Shown piece after piece: positions 26,438-35,055 of a stretch of DNA of 64,000 bases. How positions within the stretch are numbered: position 1 is the first letter of the stretch; each line of letters opens with the position of its first letter. The translations under genes were made by a program, and so were the position numbers. The notes under the pieces were generated by a model. The model searched no databases. It had not been told where the DNA came from and saw nothing but the letters and a program-made list of their open reading frames with translations. Location: NCBI RefSeq assembly GCF_900188025.1, contig NZ_FZNO01000015.1, positions 62,001-126,000 on the forward strand, read 5' to 3'. Source of the stretch: Blastococcus mobilis (lineage in GTDB: Bacteria; Actinomycetota; Actinomycetes; Mycobacteriales; Geodermatophilaceae).

Positions 26438-27214
26438 ATGTCCGACACCGTGACCAGGGCCGACGACGGCGGCGTGGCCACCCTGACCCTCCAGCGACCC
26501 GGACTGTCGCACGCGCTGCGGACCGAACTGCTGGCCGCGGTCCAGGAGGTCGCCGCCGACGAGTCCGTGCGGGCGGTGCTGCTGACCGGTTCGGGCCGGG
26601 CCTTCTGCGTGGGGCAGGACCTGGCGGAGCACATCGAGTCACTGCGCGGGAACGCCGCGACCTCCCTCTCGGTCGTCGAGGACGAGTACAACCCGCTCAT
26701 CCTGGCGCTCTCGGCGCTGCGCGTGCCGATCGTCGTCGGCATCAACGGGGCGTGCGCCGGTGCGGGCCTCGGGATCGCGCTGGCGGGCGATCTGCGGGTG
26801 GCGGCCGCCGGGTCGAAGTTCACCACCGCGTTCACCGGAGTCGGGCTGTCCAGCGATTCCGCGCTCGCCTGGCGGCTGGTGCACTGCGTCGGGGGGTCCC
26901 GGGCGACCCAGTTGCTGCTGACTCCCGATCCGATCACCGCCGAGACCGCGGAGCAGTGGGGGCTGGTGCACCGGGTCGTTGCCCCCGAGCAGGTGCTGCC
27001 GGAGGCGCAGGCCCTGGCGGCACGGTTGGCGAGCGGTCCGACCGCGGCCTACCGGGCGATGAAGACGGTGCTGGCGACCGCGGCCACCGACTCGCTGGAG
27101 GAGACGCTGGCGCTGGAGGCGCGGCTGCAGACCCGGCTCGGGCAGACCGCCGACCACCGCGAGGCGGTCGAGGCGTTCCTGGGGAAGCGCGCGCCGGAGT
27201 TCACCGGCCGCTGA
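26438..27214 (+). CDS. Enoyl-CoA hydratase/isomerase (PaaG-like crotonase)
   Basis: A 258-residue crotonase-fold enzyme acting on CoA esters. The oxyanion-hole segments are FCVGQDLAEH (about 53-62) and NGACAGAGLGIALAGDL (about 103-119). The region after it, FTGVGLSSDSALAWRL, carries a Ser-Asp where hydratases have Glu, as in PaaG-type isomerases, so double-bond isomerisation in phenylacetate or fatty-acid degradation is more likely than plain hydration. ATG 26438 follows AGAGGCGGGA. It stands alone, 90 bases after a parS site; no other paa genes are in the window. Confidence 0.85.
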   Translation: MSDTVTRADDGGVATLTLQRPGLSHALRTELLAAVQEVAADESVRAVLLTGSGRAFCVGQDLAEHIESLRGNAATSLSVVEDEYNPLILALSALRVPIVVGINGACAGAGLGIALAGDLRVAAAGSKFTTAFTGVGLSSDSALAWRLVHCVGGSRATQLLLTPDPITAETAEQWGLVHRVVAPEQVLPEAQALAARLASGPTAAYRAMKTVLATAATDSLEETLALEARLQTRLGQTADHREAVEAFLGKRAPEFTGR

Positions 27215-27250
27215 CCGGGCCCCGCTGCCCCCACCGGCACGGTGAGGCTG

Positions 27251-27311
27251 GAACGGCCCCCTGCAGGGACCCGCCGCGAGCCCGCGAGCGGTGGGGAGCA
27301 GGGGGTCCTTC
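27251..27311. repeat. Dispersed inverted-repeat element, copy 2
   Basis: A hairpin-forming element after the crotonase gene, with arms CCCCCTGC and GCAGGGGG and the ending GGGGTCCTTC shared with copy 3. A probable terminator-like repeat. Confidence 0.55.
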
Positions 27312-27358
27312 ACCTGCCGTCGGGGCGAACTCCTGCCCGGCGACAGGGCGTCAGTGTG

Positions 27359-27466
27359 GCCCCGCTGCAGGGGCCCGCCGCCGGCCCCGTTCCGAGGCTC
27401 GCCCCGAGCATGCGAGGGGTGAGGAGAACGGGGTCCTTCTCCGGCGGGGGGCAGCGGGGTCCTTCA
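27359..27466. repeat. Dispersed inverted-repeat element, copy 3 (double ending)
   Basis: It contains CGCCCCGAGCATGCGAGGGG, almost as in copy 1, and two copies of CGGGGTCCTTC about 25 bases apart. It abuts the stop of the small minus-strand gene. Confidence 0.6.
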
Positions 27467-27685
27467 ACAGCGGGTCAGCAGGACACACACCGGGCAGACG
27501 TCGCGGGCGGCCACCGGCCACGCCTGCTCCGTCGACACACGGGCCAGCGAGCCGCAGAGGCTGAGCTCGCAAGCGCCGTCGACCTCGGCCGGCGGACGGT
27601 GCACCTCGACGGCGTGCCACAGCGCGGCGGTGGGCCCGTGCGCGCGGCTGCGAGCGGCGGCGTACAGGGTCGTCTGCAGCATCAT
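27464..27685 (-). CDS. Small cysteine-containing protein of unknown function
   Basis: A 73-residue product beginning MMLQTTLYAAARSRAHGPTA. It carries Cys residues in ACELSLCG and again in VCPVCVLL followed by a final Cys. The spaced CxxxxC and CxxC pairs suggest metal binding, as in many small actinobacterial zinc-ribbon proteins. There is no good ribosome-binding site before ATG 27685. The frame stays open far upstream, so the start rests on composition alone. It is divergent from the MBL-fold gene. I cannot name it. Confidence 0.45.
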   Translation of the reverse strand: MMLQTTLYAAARSRAHGPTAALWHAVEVHRPPAEVDGACELSLCGSLARVSTEQAWPVAARDVCPVCVLLTRC

Positions 27686-27793
27686 GCGGTGGAGGTCGGC
27701 AGCAGACGGGGCCAGGGTTACGGCGCGGAGCGGTCTGCTCCCCCCGAGGGGGGAGGCAGCATGCTCCCCCGGGCGCCGGGCAGGATGCGACTC

Positions 27794-28432
27794 ATGGAGC
27801 TGACCAAGCACGGCCACGCGTGCGTCGTCCTCGGCGACGAGGAGCGCCGCCTCGTCATCGACCCCGGCGCGTTCACCGATGCTGCGGCGCTCGAGGGCGC
27901 CGCCGCGGTCCTGATCACCCATGAGCACCCGGACCACTTCGACCCGCAGCGGTTGCGCGCGGCCCTGGACGCCGATCCCGCGCTCGAGGTGTGGACCAAC
28001 AAGTCGGTCGCGGCGAAGCTGGAGGGCCTGGGCGGTCGCGTGCACGTGGTGGGCCACGGGGACGCCGTCACGGTGGCCGGCCTGGAGGTGCACGTCCACG
28101 GGGAGCTGCATGCCGAGATCCACCCCGACATCCCCCGGATCGCCAACATCGGGTTCCTGGTGGGCGGCCGGGTCTTCCATCCCGGTGACGCGCTGACCGT
28201 CCCGGAGGAGCCGGTCGCGACGCTGCTCGTGCCGCTCCACGCTCCCTGGTCGCGGACCGCGGACCTGATCGACTACGTGCGGGCCGTGCAGGCGGATCAG
28301 GCGTTCGCCGTGCACGACGGATTGCTCAACGACACCGGCCTCGGCGTCGTCAGCGGGCTGCTGGGCGAGCGGGGTCCTGGGACGCCGACCCCCGTACGCC
28401 GGCTGGCCCCGGGGGACTCGGCCGAACTCTGA
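27794..28432 (+). CDS. MBL-fold metal-dependent hydrolase (UlaG-like)
   Basis: A 212-residue beta-lactamase-fold protein. The N-terminus MELTKHGHACVVL is typical of the L-ascorbate-6-phosphate-lactonase-like branch. The metal motif THEHPDHFD is at about residues 45-53. Further ligands are likely in VHGELHAEIH (about 100) and FHPGDAL (about 125). ATG 27794 follows AGGA; an ATG three codons upstream is possible. The substrate is unknown. It is a single gene, divergent from the small Cys protein. Confidence 0.82.
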   Translation: MELTKHGHACVVLGDEERRLVIDPGAFTDAAALEGAAAVLITHEHPDHFDPQRLRAALDADPALEVWTNKSVAAKLEGLGGRVHVVGHGDAVTVAGLEVHVHGELHAEIHPDIPRIANIGFLVGGRVFHPGDALTVPEEPVATLLVPLHAPWSRTADLIDYVRAVQADQAFAVHDGLLNDTGLGVVSGLLGERGPGTPTPVRRLAPGDSAEL

Positions 28433-28459
28433 GGTCCGGCCGGGTCCCCCGGAGGTGGA

Positions 28460-28732
28460 TCAGCGGACGGCGCCGCGCGAGCGACCGCCCGAGACGCCCT
28501 CGGCAACGCCGATCAGCAGCACCGCTGCGACGACGGCGACGATGAAGCCGATGACGTTCAGCTCCCAGATGTTGCCGGTGCCGAGCAGGCTGGCGACGAC
28601 GCCACCGATGAGGGCGCCCACGACGCCCAGCAGCAGGGTGGCGACGATGCTCAGCCGCTGCTTTCCAGGCTTGATGAGCCGGGCGAGCGCGCCGATGATG
28701 AGGCCGACCACGATGAGGCCGAGGATCTGCAC
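28460..28732 (-). CDS. GlsB/YeaQ/YmgE family membrane protein
   Basis: A 90-residue integral membrane protein with three hydrophobic helices and glycine-rich turns (LGLIVVGLIIGALARLI, LLLGVVGALIGGVVASLL, VIGFIVAVVAAVLLIGVAEG). It matches the small transglycosylase-associated/general-stress family. GTG 28732 has AAGGAGAAC at good spacing. Homologues are often induced by general stress. It stands alone, with a 124-base gap to the SRPBCC gene. Confidence 0.88.
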   Translation of the reverse strand: MQILGLIVVGLIIGALARLIKPGKQRLSIVATLLLGVVGALIGGVVASLLGTGNIWELNVIGFIVAVVAAVLLIGVAEGVSGGRSRGAVR

Positions 28733-28856
28733 AGCGTTCTCCTTCGTTCGACCGGCGGGCTCTCCCGGCGGAATGCCGGGTGCACCGCCGGTGCACGATG
28801 GGACTCCCTACCCGCCGCGACGGTCGCTGATGCACCGTTCCCTCGATCGGGGGTGG

Positions 28857-29330
28857 TCAGGCGCGTCCGGTGACCCGCTCGACGTGGGCCGGCACCTTGG
28901 CCAGTTCGGCATCCACGGTCCGCTGCACCAGGCGCCGTAGCGCCCCCTGCTGCAGCCGCCGGATGACGCGACTGCCGCCGGTCGGCTCGTGGGTGATCGT
29001 GATGCTCACGCGCGTGCCGCCGTCGCCGGCGCGGGCGAGCTCGATGCGCGTCGTCCAGGTCTCCGGCGTGAGCCGGAGCCGGGTGGCGACCAGCCGGGGC
29101 GGGTCCCACTCGACGATCTCCCCCTGGGGAGCCCCGGCCGCGGGGGTGCCGTCGAGCCGGCCGGGGGCACAGACGAACGTCGTCCCGACGCCGGGGGCGC
29201 CCGGGCCTTCCCCCAGGACGTAGGAGACGTCGCAGACCGAGCAGTAGGGCTCGAGGACGGCGAGGGCGCGCCACACCTGGGCGCGGGTCTGCGGGACGTC
29301 GCAGGAGCCGGTCGCGGTGGTGGTGGCCAT
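28857..29330 (-). CDS. SRPBCC (polyketide cyclase-like) ligand-binding protein
   Basis: A 157-residue START/SRPBCC-fold protein. It begins with a beta strand ending in the helix TRAQVWRALAVLEPYC, has a central GEIVEWDPPRLVATRL strand pair, and ends in a long C-terminal helix (RVIRRLQQGALRRLVQRTVD). The ligand is unknown. Its ATG shares a base with the stop of the GntR gene (TGATG), so the two are translated as a unit and the protein may serve the same pathway as the regulator. Confidence 0.78.
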   Translation of the reverse strand: MATTTATGSCDVPQTRAQVWRALAVLEPYCSVCDVSYVLGEGPGAPGVGTTFVCAPGRLDGTPAAGAPQGEIVEWDPPRLVATRLRLTPETWTTRIELARAGDGGTRVSITITHEPTGGSRVIRRLQQGALRRLVQRTVDAELAKVPAHVERVTGRA

Positions 29331-30070
29331 CAGCGGCCGCTCACAGACACCTCGAACTCGACCTGGCTCACGTCCGGCCGCAGGCGGGAGTAGCTGTGCA
29401 CGAGGGGGTGGCCGGAGCTGTCGCGGACCGTCGTCCGCACGACGAGGAGCGGGGAACCGGCGACGACCCGGAGGAGGTCTGCCTCACCGGGGCCGGCGGT
29501 GCCGACGTCGACGACGATGCGAGCGTGGGCGAGGTCGGCCCCGTACTCCCGCCGCAGGAACTCGTAGAGGGACCCCTGGCTGAAGTCCTCGTCCGCTGCC
29601 CGCGGGTAGAGCGTGGCGGGCAGGAAACTGTGCGCGACGTGGTTGGGCTCGCCGTCGACACTGCGCAGCCGTTCGAGCTCGACGACGTCGGCGGTCCCGT
29701 CGAGGGACAGCTCGACCGCCACCGACGCCGGGACCGGGACCACCCGCTGGGTAAGCACCTTCGTGCCCACCTGGGCACCCTGCTCGCTCATCACCGAGCT
29801 GAACCCGGCGATCCGGTGCACGAAGCTCTCGCGGTACTCGTGGCGGATGGCCGGGCGGGTGACGTAGGTGCCGCGGCCCTGCTCGCGCACGAGGTGCCCG
29901 TCGGCGACCAGCCCGTCCACCGCCCGGCGCAGCGTGATCCGGCTGACCCCGTACTCGGCGCAGAGCACCGGCTCCGGCGGCAACAAGGTCATCTCGGGCA
30001 GGGAGGCCACCCGCCGCCTGAGGTGCTCTCGGACCGAGAGGTACTTCGGTCCGGTGACGGGGCTGACCAC
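29330..30070 (-). CDS. GntR family (HutC/UTRA type) transcriptional regulator
   Basis: A regulator of about 246 residues. The winged helix-turn-helix is about residues 10-75 (LREHLRRRVASLP-like start, then CAEYGVSRITLRRAV and LVREQGRGTYV). The effector-binding UTRA domain is about 85-240. GTG 30070 is preferred: a TACCTT -10-like hexamer ends six bases upstream, fitting a leaderless start, while the alternative ATG 30109 would place palindromic operator-like DNA inside the gene. It is divergent from phosphofructokinase and coupled to the SRPBCC gene. Autoregulation and control of pfkA are inferred. Confidence 0.8.
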   Translation of the reverse strand: MVSPVTGPKYLSVREHLRRRVASLPEMTLLPPEPVLCAEYGVSRITLRRAVDGLVADGHLVREQGRGTYVTRPAIRHEYRESFVHRIAGFSSVMSEQGAQVGTKVLTQRVVPVPASVAVELSLDGTADVVELERLRSVDGEPNHVAHSFLPATLYPRAADEDFSQGSLYEFLRREYGADLAHARIVVDVGTAGPGEADLLRVVAGSPLLVVRTTVRDSSGHPLVHSYSRLRPDVSQVEFEVSVSGR

Positions 30071-30090
30071 GCCGTAAAGGTACGGGACTT

Positions 30091-30195
30091 CCAGACGTCT
30101 GGTCGTCATGTCGTATGGGACGTCACATCACTGTCCATCCCATGGGACGCCGTCGCGGCGCGTCGCGAGACATCAAGACGTCATGACGTATGGTC
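30091..30195. promoter_or_regulatory. Probable operator region between gntR and pfkA
   Basis: A perfect 12-bp palindrome CCAGACGTCTGG lies at 30091-30102 and another, ACGTCATGACGT, at 30178-30189. A 15-base direct repeat CGTCATGwCGTATGG occurs at 30104 and 30180. These flank the start regions of both divergent genes and are good candidates for GntR binding. Confidence 0.6.
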
Positions 30196-30222
30196 GGGGC
30201 TCGACCATCGAGGGAGAGCCCG

Positions 30223-31251
30223 TTGCGCATCGGTGTCCTCACCGGCGGGGGCGACTGCCCCGGCCTCAACGCCGTCATCCGCGCCGTCGTCCGAACCGCG
30301 GCCAACCACTACGACAGCGAGGTGCTCGGCTTCCGCGACGGCTGGCGGGGGCTGCTGGAGGACCGCACCACCCCGCTCGACATCGCCGCCGTCGACGGCC
30401 TGCTGACCCGCGGGGGCACGACGCTCGGCTCGGCCCGGGTCGCTCCCCAGCTGCTCGACGCCGGCGTCGCGCAGATGAAGGGCGTGCTGGCGGAGCACGG
30501 GGTCGACGTGCTCATCCCGATCGGCGGGGAGGGGACGCTCACCGCCGCGCACCTGCTCTCGCAGGCCGGCGTCCCCGTCGTCGGCATCCCCAAGACCATC
30601 GACAACGACATCGACGAGACCGACCTGACGTTCGGCTTCGACACCGCCGTCAGCATCGCCACCGAGATGATCGACCGGCTGCACACCACCGCCGAGTCCC
30701 ACCAGCGGGTGCTGCTCGTCGAGGTCATGGGCCGGCACGCCGGCTGGATCGCGCTGCACGCCGGCCTCGCGTCGGGGGCGCACCTGACCCTCGTGCCCGA
30801 GGAACCCTTCGACATCGAGCAGGTCTGCCGCCTGGTCACCGAGCGCTTCGCGCGCGGCGACTCCCACGTCATCGGCGTGGTCGCCGAAGGAGCGACGCCC
30901 CTGCCGGGCACCATGGGCCTGCGCGACGGCGGCGTGGACGAGTACGGGCACCGCCGGTTCACCGGCGTCGCGCAGCAGCTCGGCGCCGAGCTGGAACGGC
31001 GGACGGGCAAGGAGGTCCGCACGACCGTCCTCGGCCACGTCCAGCGTGGGGGCACCCCCACCTCGTTCGACCGCGTGCTGGCCACCCGGTTCGGACTGCA
31101 CGCCACCGTGGCCGCCCACGAGGGGCACCACGGCCAGATGGTCGCGCTGCGGGGCACCGAGATCGATCTCGTCCCCATGGAGAAGGCCGTGGCCCGCTTG
31201 AAGACGGTCACCCCGTCGCGGCTGGCCGAGACCGCGGCCTTCACGGGCTGA
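30223..31251 (+). CDS. pfkA: 6-phosphofructokinase, ATP-dependent type
   Basis: Phosphorylates fructose 6-phosphate in glycolysis (cytosol, 342 residues). Key motifs: GGGDCPGLNAVIR (about 7-19), GGEGTLTAA (about 103), PKTIDNDIDETD (about 123) and MGRHAGWIA (about 168). The Gly after GGE is the determinant seen in ATP users; pyrophosphate-dependent enzymes have Asp there. The Lys in PKTIDND is common in actinobacterial group III enzymes. The start codon is TTG 30223, chosen because AGGGAGAG stands directly upstream and the family's N-terminal LRIGVLTGGG begins there. Confidence 0.93.
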   Translation: MRIGVLTGGGDCPGLNAVIRAVVRTAANHYDSEVLGFRDGWRGLLEDRTTPLDIAAVDGLLTRGGTTLGSARVAPQLLDAGVAQMKGVLAEHGVDVLIPIGGEGTLTAAHLLSQAGVPVVGIPKTIDNDIDETDLTFGFDTAVSIATEMIDRLHTTAESHQRVLLVEVMGRHAGWIALHAGLASGAHLTLVPEEPFDIEQVCRLVTERFARGDSHVIGVVAEGATPLPGTMGLRDGGVDEYGHRRFTGVAQQLGAELERRTGKEVRTTVLGHVQRGGTPTSFDRVLATRFGLHATVAAHEGHHGQMVALRGTEIDLVPMEKAVARLKTVTPSRLAETAAFTG

Positions 31252-31403
31252 ACGGGGACCTGGCGTCATCGGGGGTCAGGCAGCATCGTGGACGACGTGG
31301 ATCGGGACGCTGCGCCGTGACCAGGCAGAACGTCCGATTTCGGATCGGTGACAGCCGGAGCGTTGACTGGGCAGGGGGCGTGCGGGCAGCGCAAGATCGG
31401 CCG

Positions 31404-31982
31404 GTGAGCGAATCCGGGGACTGGCGCAGCCGTCGGTGGCAGGCCACCCATCAGAAGATCTACGACGCCGCGATGCGGCTGTTCCACGACCACGGGTTCG
31501 AGCAGGCGAGCGTCGCCCAGATCGCGGCCGCGGCGGGGGTGTCGGTGCCGACGTTCTACGCGCACTACCCGTCCAAGGAACACCTCGTCATGCAGCTGCC
31601 GACGGCCGAGGACATGAGAGCACTCGTCGCGGCCTTGCCGACGGGGCTGCCGCTACGAGACTGCGTGAGGCACGCCTCGACGATCTGGTTCTCCACGTGG
31701 AGCCCGGAATTCCGGGCCGCACAGCTCGTCCGGTGGAAGCTCATCGCCGGCAACCCGAGCCTGCGCACGCGCGCCGCCGAGTTCGAGCGCGTCACCGCAG
31801 GCCTGCTCACGGACGCTCTGCGTGCGGAACGGGGCCGGACCCTGTCGCCGGCGGACAGCGTCGTCATCACCGCCTACATGGCCGCCTTCACGTCGGGCGT
31901 GCTCGCCTGGGCGGACAGCAGCGGCGAGCGCAAGCTCGAGGAGCTGATCGACGAGGCGTTCAACGCGCTCCAGCAGCCCTGA
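31404..31982 (+). CDS. TetR family transcriptional regulator
   Basis: A 192-residue regulator. The N-terminal helix-turn-helix is about residues 15-60 (AMRLFHDHGFEQASVAQIAA, then AGVSVPTFYAHYPSKEHL). The all-helical C-terminus binds an unknown ligand. GTG 31404 is chosen as the nearest start to the DNA-binding domain; in-frame GTGs at 31380 and upstream are alternatives and the ribosome-binding site is weak. An imperfect dyad (CCGAT...GGATCGG, 31334-31348) upstream may be its operator. It is not adjacent to an obvious target; the metallophosphoesterase gene converges with it. Confidence 0.82.
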   Translation: MSESGDWRSRRWQATHQKIYDAAMRLFHDHGFEQASVAQIAAAAGVSVPTFYAHYPSKEHLVMQLPTAEDMRALVAALPTGLPLRDCVRHASTIWFSTWSPEFRAAQLVRWKLIAGNPSLRTRAAEFERVTAGLLTDALRAERGRTLSPADSVVITAYMAAFTSGVLAWADSSGERKLEELIDEAFNALQQP

Positions 31983-32006
31983 TCCCGCCGTCCCGGAGCT
32001 CACTGC

Positions 32007-33452
32007 TCAGGCGCGTGGAGAGCGCAACTCCACCACGGTGACCTCGGGCCGGGCCCCGATCCGCATCGGCGGCCCCCAGTATCCGGCGCCCGAGGTGACG
32101 TACAGCTGGGTGTCCCCCTGCCGGGACAGGCCCTCGACCGCCGGCTGGTCGAGCCGGATCGCGTGGTCGAAGGGCCACAGCTGCCCGCCATGGGTGTGCC
32201 CGGACAACTGCAGGTCCACCCCCGCCCGTCGCGCCTGCTCGACCATCACCGGCTGATGAGCCAGCAGGACGACGGGCGTCGCGTCGTCCCGGCCGTCGAG
32301 CGCGGCGTCCAGGTCGGCGGCGTGGCCGGGCACACCCGAGGACGCCGCCGTCCGGTCGTCGATGCCGGCCAGGTCGAAGGTCGCCGTCCCCCGGCGGATG
32401 GCCACCCGCTCGTTGCGCAGCACGTCGATGCCCAACGTGGGCAGGTGCTGCAGCCACGCCTCGGTGTCGACGAAGTACTCGTGGTTGCCGGTCACGAAGA
32501 AGACACCCTGCTCGCTCACCAGCTCGGCGAGGGGTGCCGCCTCCTCGCGGAGCTCGGACACGTCGCCGTCGACCAGGTCGCCGACGATCGCGACGACGTC
32601 CGGCCGCTGCGCGTTGACCAGCTCCACCAGCCGCTCGAACCGCCGTCCGCCGTAGGTGGCCGACAGGTGCGCGTCCGAGAAGGTGACGATGCGCAGCCCG
32701 TCCAGGGCCGGGTCGAGTCCGGCAAGAGTGACCGGCACGCGGCGGACGACGGGCGGCGAGTTGGCGAAGTACGCCCCGGTGCCCCCCGTGGCAAGAGCCA
32801 CCGTGCCCGCGGTGACGGCCAGGCTCCGGGCGAGGAACAGCCGGCGTGAGGGGGCGGTGACATCGCGGTCCTGCCGGACCGCACCGCGATCAGGTGCCGT
32901 TCCCTCGTCACGTGGAGCCGTTGCGTCGTCCCTGCGCGGAGCCCTCCGGGCCCCACTCGGGACGACCACCCCATTGGACTCAGCACCACGACCCCCCGCC
33001 CCACTCGGGACGACCACCCCATTGGGCTCAGCACCACGACCCCCCGCCCCACTCGGGACGACCACCCCATTGGGCTCAGCACCACGACCCCCCGCCCCAC
33101 TCGGGACGACCTCGCGGTCCGTGCGTCGCAGGACCTCGTTCCTGACGAACCGCACCGGTTCGAGGGCCAGCAGGGCGAGGAAGGCGTAGAAGGCGACGCC
33201 GAGCCAGCTGTAGGCCACCCAGTCGAGGGGCGCGGCCGCGTCCAGGGGGAGGGTGCGCCGCAGGGTCAGCGCCAGCGCGGGCAGCAGCGCCAGCACCAGG
33301 GTCAGCACCGTCAGCCGACGCCGCAGCTTTCCGGGGCGGGTGGTGCTGCGGACCAGCCGGAACCACAGGTAGCCGTGCAGCAGCAGCATCGCCGTCAGCA
33401 CCACGGTGCCGAAGCCGAGCAGAAGGATCACCGACACCGGCGCGCCCGCCAC
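32007..33452 (-). CDS. Membrane metallophosphoesterase with a repeat-expanded linker
   Basis: A 481-residue protein. N-terminal membrane helices (about 5-28, 45-65, 75-98) are followed by a charged linker, a further hydrophobic/Tat-like segment (RRLFLARSLAVTAGTVALAT, about 205-224) and a calcineurin-type phosphoesterase domain (about 240-475). Metal ligands are visible in FSDAHL, GDLVDGD, GNHEYFVD, LLAHQP and SGHTHGGQ. The substrate is unknown; relatives act on phospholipid or nucleotide phosphoesters. The linker (about 115-165) holds 16-residue repeats (VVPSGAGGRGAEPNGV) from a 48-bp DNA minisatellite, unusual for this family. Confidence 0.85.
   Translation of the reverse strand: MAGAPVSVILLLGFGTVVLTAMLLLHGYLWFRLVRSTTRPGKLRRRLTVLTLVLALLPALALTLRRTLPLDAAAPLDWVAYSWLGVAFYAFLALLALEPVRFVRNEVLRRTDREVVPSGAGGRGAEPNGVVVPSGAGGRGAEPNGVVVPSGAGGRGAESNGVVVPSGARRAPRRDDATAPRDEGTAPDRGAVRQDRDVTAPSRRLFLARSLAVTAGTVALATGGTGAYFANSPPVVRRVPVTLAGLDPALDGLRIVTFSDAHLSATYGGRRFERLVELVNAQRPDVVAIVGDLVDGDVSELREEAAPLAELVSEQGVFFVTGNHEYFVDTEAWLQHLPTLGIDVLRNERVAIRRGTATFDLAGIDDRTAASSGVPGHAADLDAALDGRDDATPVVLLAHQPVMVEQARRAGVDLQLSGHTHGGQLWPFDHAIRLDQPAVEGLSRQGDTQLYVTSGAGYWGPPMRIGARPEVTVVELRSPRA
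32951..33115. repeat. 48-bp coding minisatellite, about 3.4 copies
   Basis: GGACGACCACCCCATTGG plus 30 further bases repeats every 48 bp, in frame, inside the metallophosphoesterase linker. The units are nearly identical (one A/G difference between the first and the others), so copy number may vary between strains. Confidence 0.85.
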
Positions 33453-33498
33453 TCCGCATCGACCACGGACTCACTGTCCCAGGCGGGGGCGACGGGGC

Positions 33499-35055
33499 TC
33501 AGGACCCCCGCTGACGCGCCGCGCGCTTCAGCACCCGGCGCACCGTCGGCTCGAGCTTCCAGAACTCCCGCACCGCCCGCTCGGCTCGAGCCTGCTCCAG
33601 AGCGTGCAGCCGGCCGAAGGTGAACGCGTTCTCCCCCTGCGCGAAGGCCACGACGCCGAACCGCCGGCACAGTTCCCGGGTGACGACGGTGTCCTGCACG
33701 TCCCCCAGCACCTGCTGGATCTGCTTGGCCGCGTCGACCACGTCCGCCGCGCCGTCCAGGTCGGAGGTGGCGATCTCGGTGGCGTAGCGGACCCGCTTCG
33801 CCGCCTTCCGTACCGCGTGGAGCGCCTCCGGACGGTCCTCCTCGGCTGCGCGCCGCGCACTCCTGACATGCCGGCGAAGCCGGCGGACCGACCGGCGGAC
33901 GGCGTCCCGGAGGACCGGCTCGACCGGACCGGTGGCCTGTTCGGTGAACGGCGGTGCGGTTACCAGGTCGTGCACGGCGTCCAGCAACCTCAGGTAGCGC
34001 GGCTCGGAGACGGTCTGGAGCGCGCGGTCCAGCCCGGCCTGCTCCTCCCGCAGCCGGCTCTGCTGCAGCCGGGCCGCCACCGGGCCCAGGACCAGCTCCT
34101 CCGGCTCGGCGGCCACCAGTTCGGACAGGTGGGCGAGGGCTACCTCGTCGTCCCGTACCTCGGCCAACTGCGCGCCCAGCCACGCCAGTTCCTCCCGCAG
34201 CGACCCGGTGGCCTCCTTGTCCAGCACCGCGCGGAAGGCGGCCAGCGTGCTGCGGAGCCGGCGCGCGGCGACACGGACCTGGTGGACGGCGTCGGGCTGC
34301 TCCGTGCGCAGCAGCACGTCGGCCGCTTCGAGCCTCGCGAGCTGCTCGCGCAGCGCGGCGACGACGAACTCCCCCGCGGACGGCCCCGTGTCGCCGCCCT
34401 TCCGCTTCACCGGAGGCGCGACGTCACCGTTCAGCCGGTCGGCGAGCACCCGGCCGACCTTCGACGGGGACACCGACGGGCGGGCACCGGCCGCGACGAG
34501 CCGCTCCCCCACGGCCGTGGCCAGCGCGGCCCCGTCCTCGGGGCCGCCGTCCCCCAGCTCCACCTCCACCTCGCGCCAGACGTGCACCTCGGCCGGCCGG
34601 CCGGCCTCCACGGCCAGGGCGGTCGCGGTGACCGTGTCGTCGGCCACCTCCGCCAGCAGCCGTCCGTCGTCGTCCCGCAGCGCGGTGACCACCCGCCGGG
34701 TGCGCAGGGTGGCCACGGGTCCCGTGGGGGCGCCCCGCAGGATGCCGGCGACCGGGGCCATGAGTGCCTGCGGGGGCTTCTTCACCGCCCGGCCCAGCGG
34801 CGCGTGCAGCTCGCGGCGGGCCGCCCCGGCGGGGAGCTTGAGATGCCAGCCGGCATCGGGCCCGCCGGTGCGGCGGCGCAGCGTCACGCGGGCGCGCAGC
34901 AGCCGCAGATCCGCCGCGTCGTGGTAGACCGCCTCGAGCGCGTGCTCCACCGGCGGGTCGACGGTCGCGACGCCGTCCAGCCCGTCCAGCGCCGGCAGCT
35001 CGAAGTCCCCGCCGACGTCGTACTTCGTCTCGATCTCGAGGTGCCCGCTGGTCAC
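33499..35055 (-). CDS. CYTH-CHAD domain protein (polyphosphate/triphosphate-related)
   Basis: A 518-residue cytosolic protein. The N-terminal CYTH domain (about 1-200) begins with the diagnostic ExExK motif in LEIETKYDV. The C-terminal CHAD domain (about 225-510) is helical and rich in conserved His/Arg (VHQVRVAARRLRSTLAAF, LHAVRKAAKRVRYATE). CYTH domains bind triphosphates and CHAD domains bind inorganic polyphosphate, so a role in polyphosphate metabolism is likely. GTG 35055 follows GGAGGGAGGA. It is divergent from the PRC-barrel gene. Confidence 0.88.
   Translation of the reverse strand: MTSGHLEIETKYDVGGDFELPALDGLDGVATVDPPVEHALEAVYHDAADLRLLRARVTLRRRTGGPDAGWHLKLPAGAARRELHAPLGRAVKKPPQALMAPVAGILRGAPTGPVATLRTRRVVTALRDDDGRLLAEVADDTVTATALAVEAGRPAEVHVWREVEVELGDGGPEDGAALATAVGERLVAAGARPSVSPSKVGRVLADRLNGDVAPPVKRKGGDTGPSAGEFVVAALREQLARLEAADVLLRTEQPDAVHQVRVAARRLRSTLAAFRAVLDKEATGSLREELAWLGAQLAEVRDDEVALAHLSELVAAEPEELVLGPVAARLQQSRLREEQAGLDRALQTVSEPRYLRLLDAVHDLVTAPPFTEQATGPVEPVLRDAVRRSVRRLRRHVRSARRAAEEDRPEALHAVRKAAKRVRYATEIATSDLDGAADVVDAAKQIQQVLGDVQDTVVTRELCRRFGVVAFAQGENAFTFGRLHALEQARAERAVREFWKLEPTVRRVLKRAARQRGS

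Noticed and set aside
31691-31702. CTCCACGTGGAG palindrome, similar to parS
   Set aside because: It is inside the TetR coding region and lacks the outer GTT/AAC positions, so it is probably a chance codon-level palindrome.
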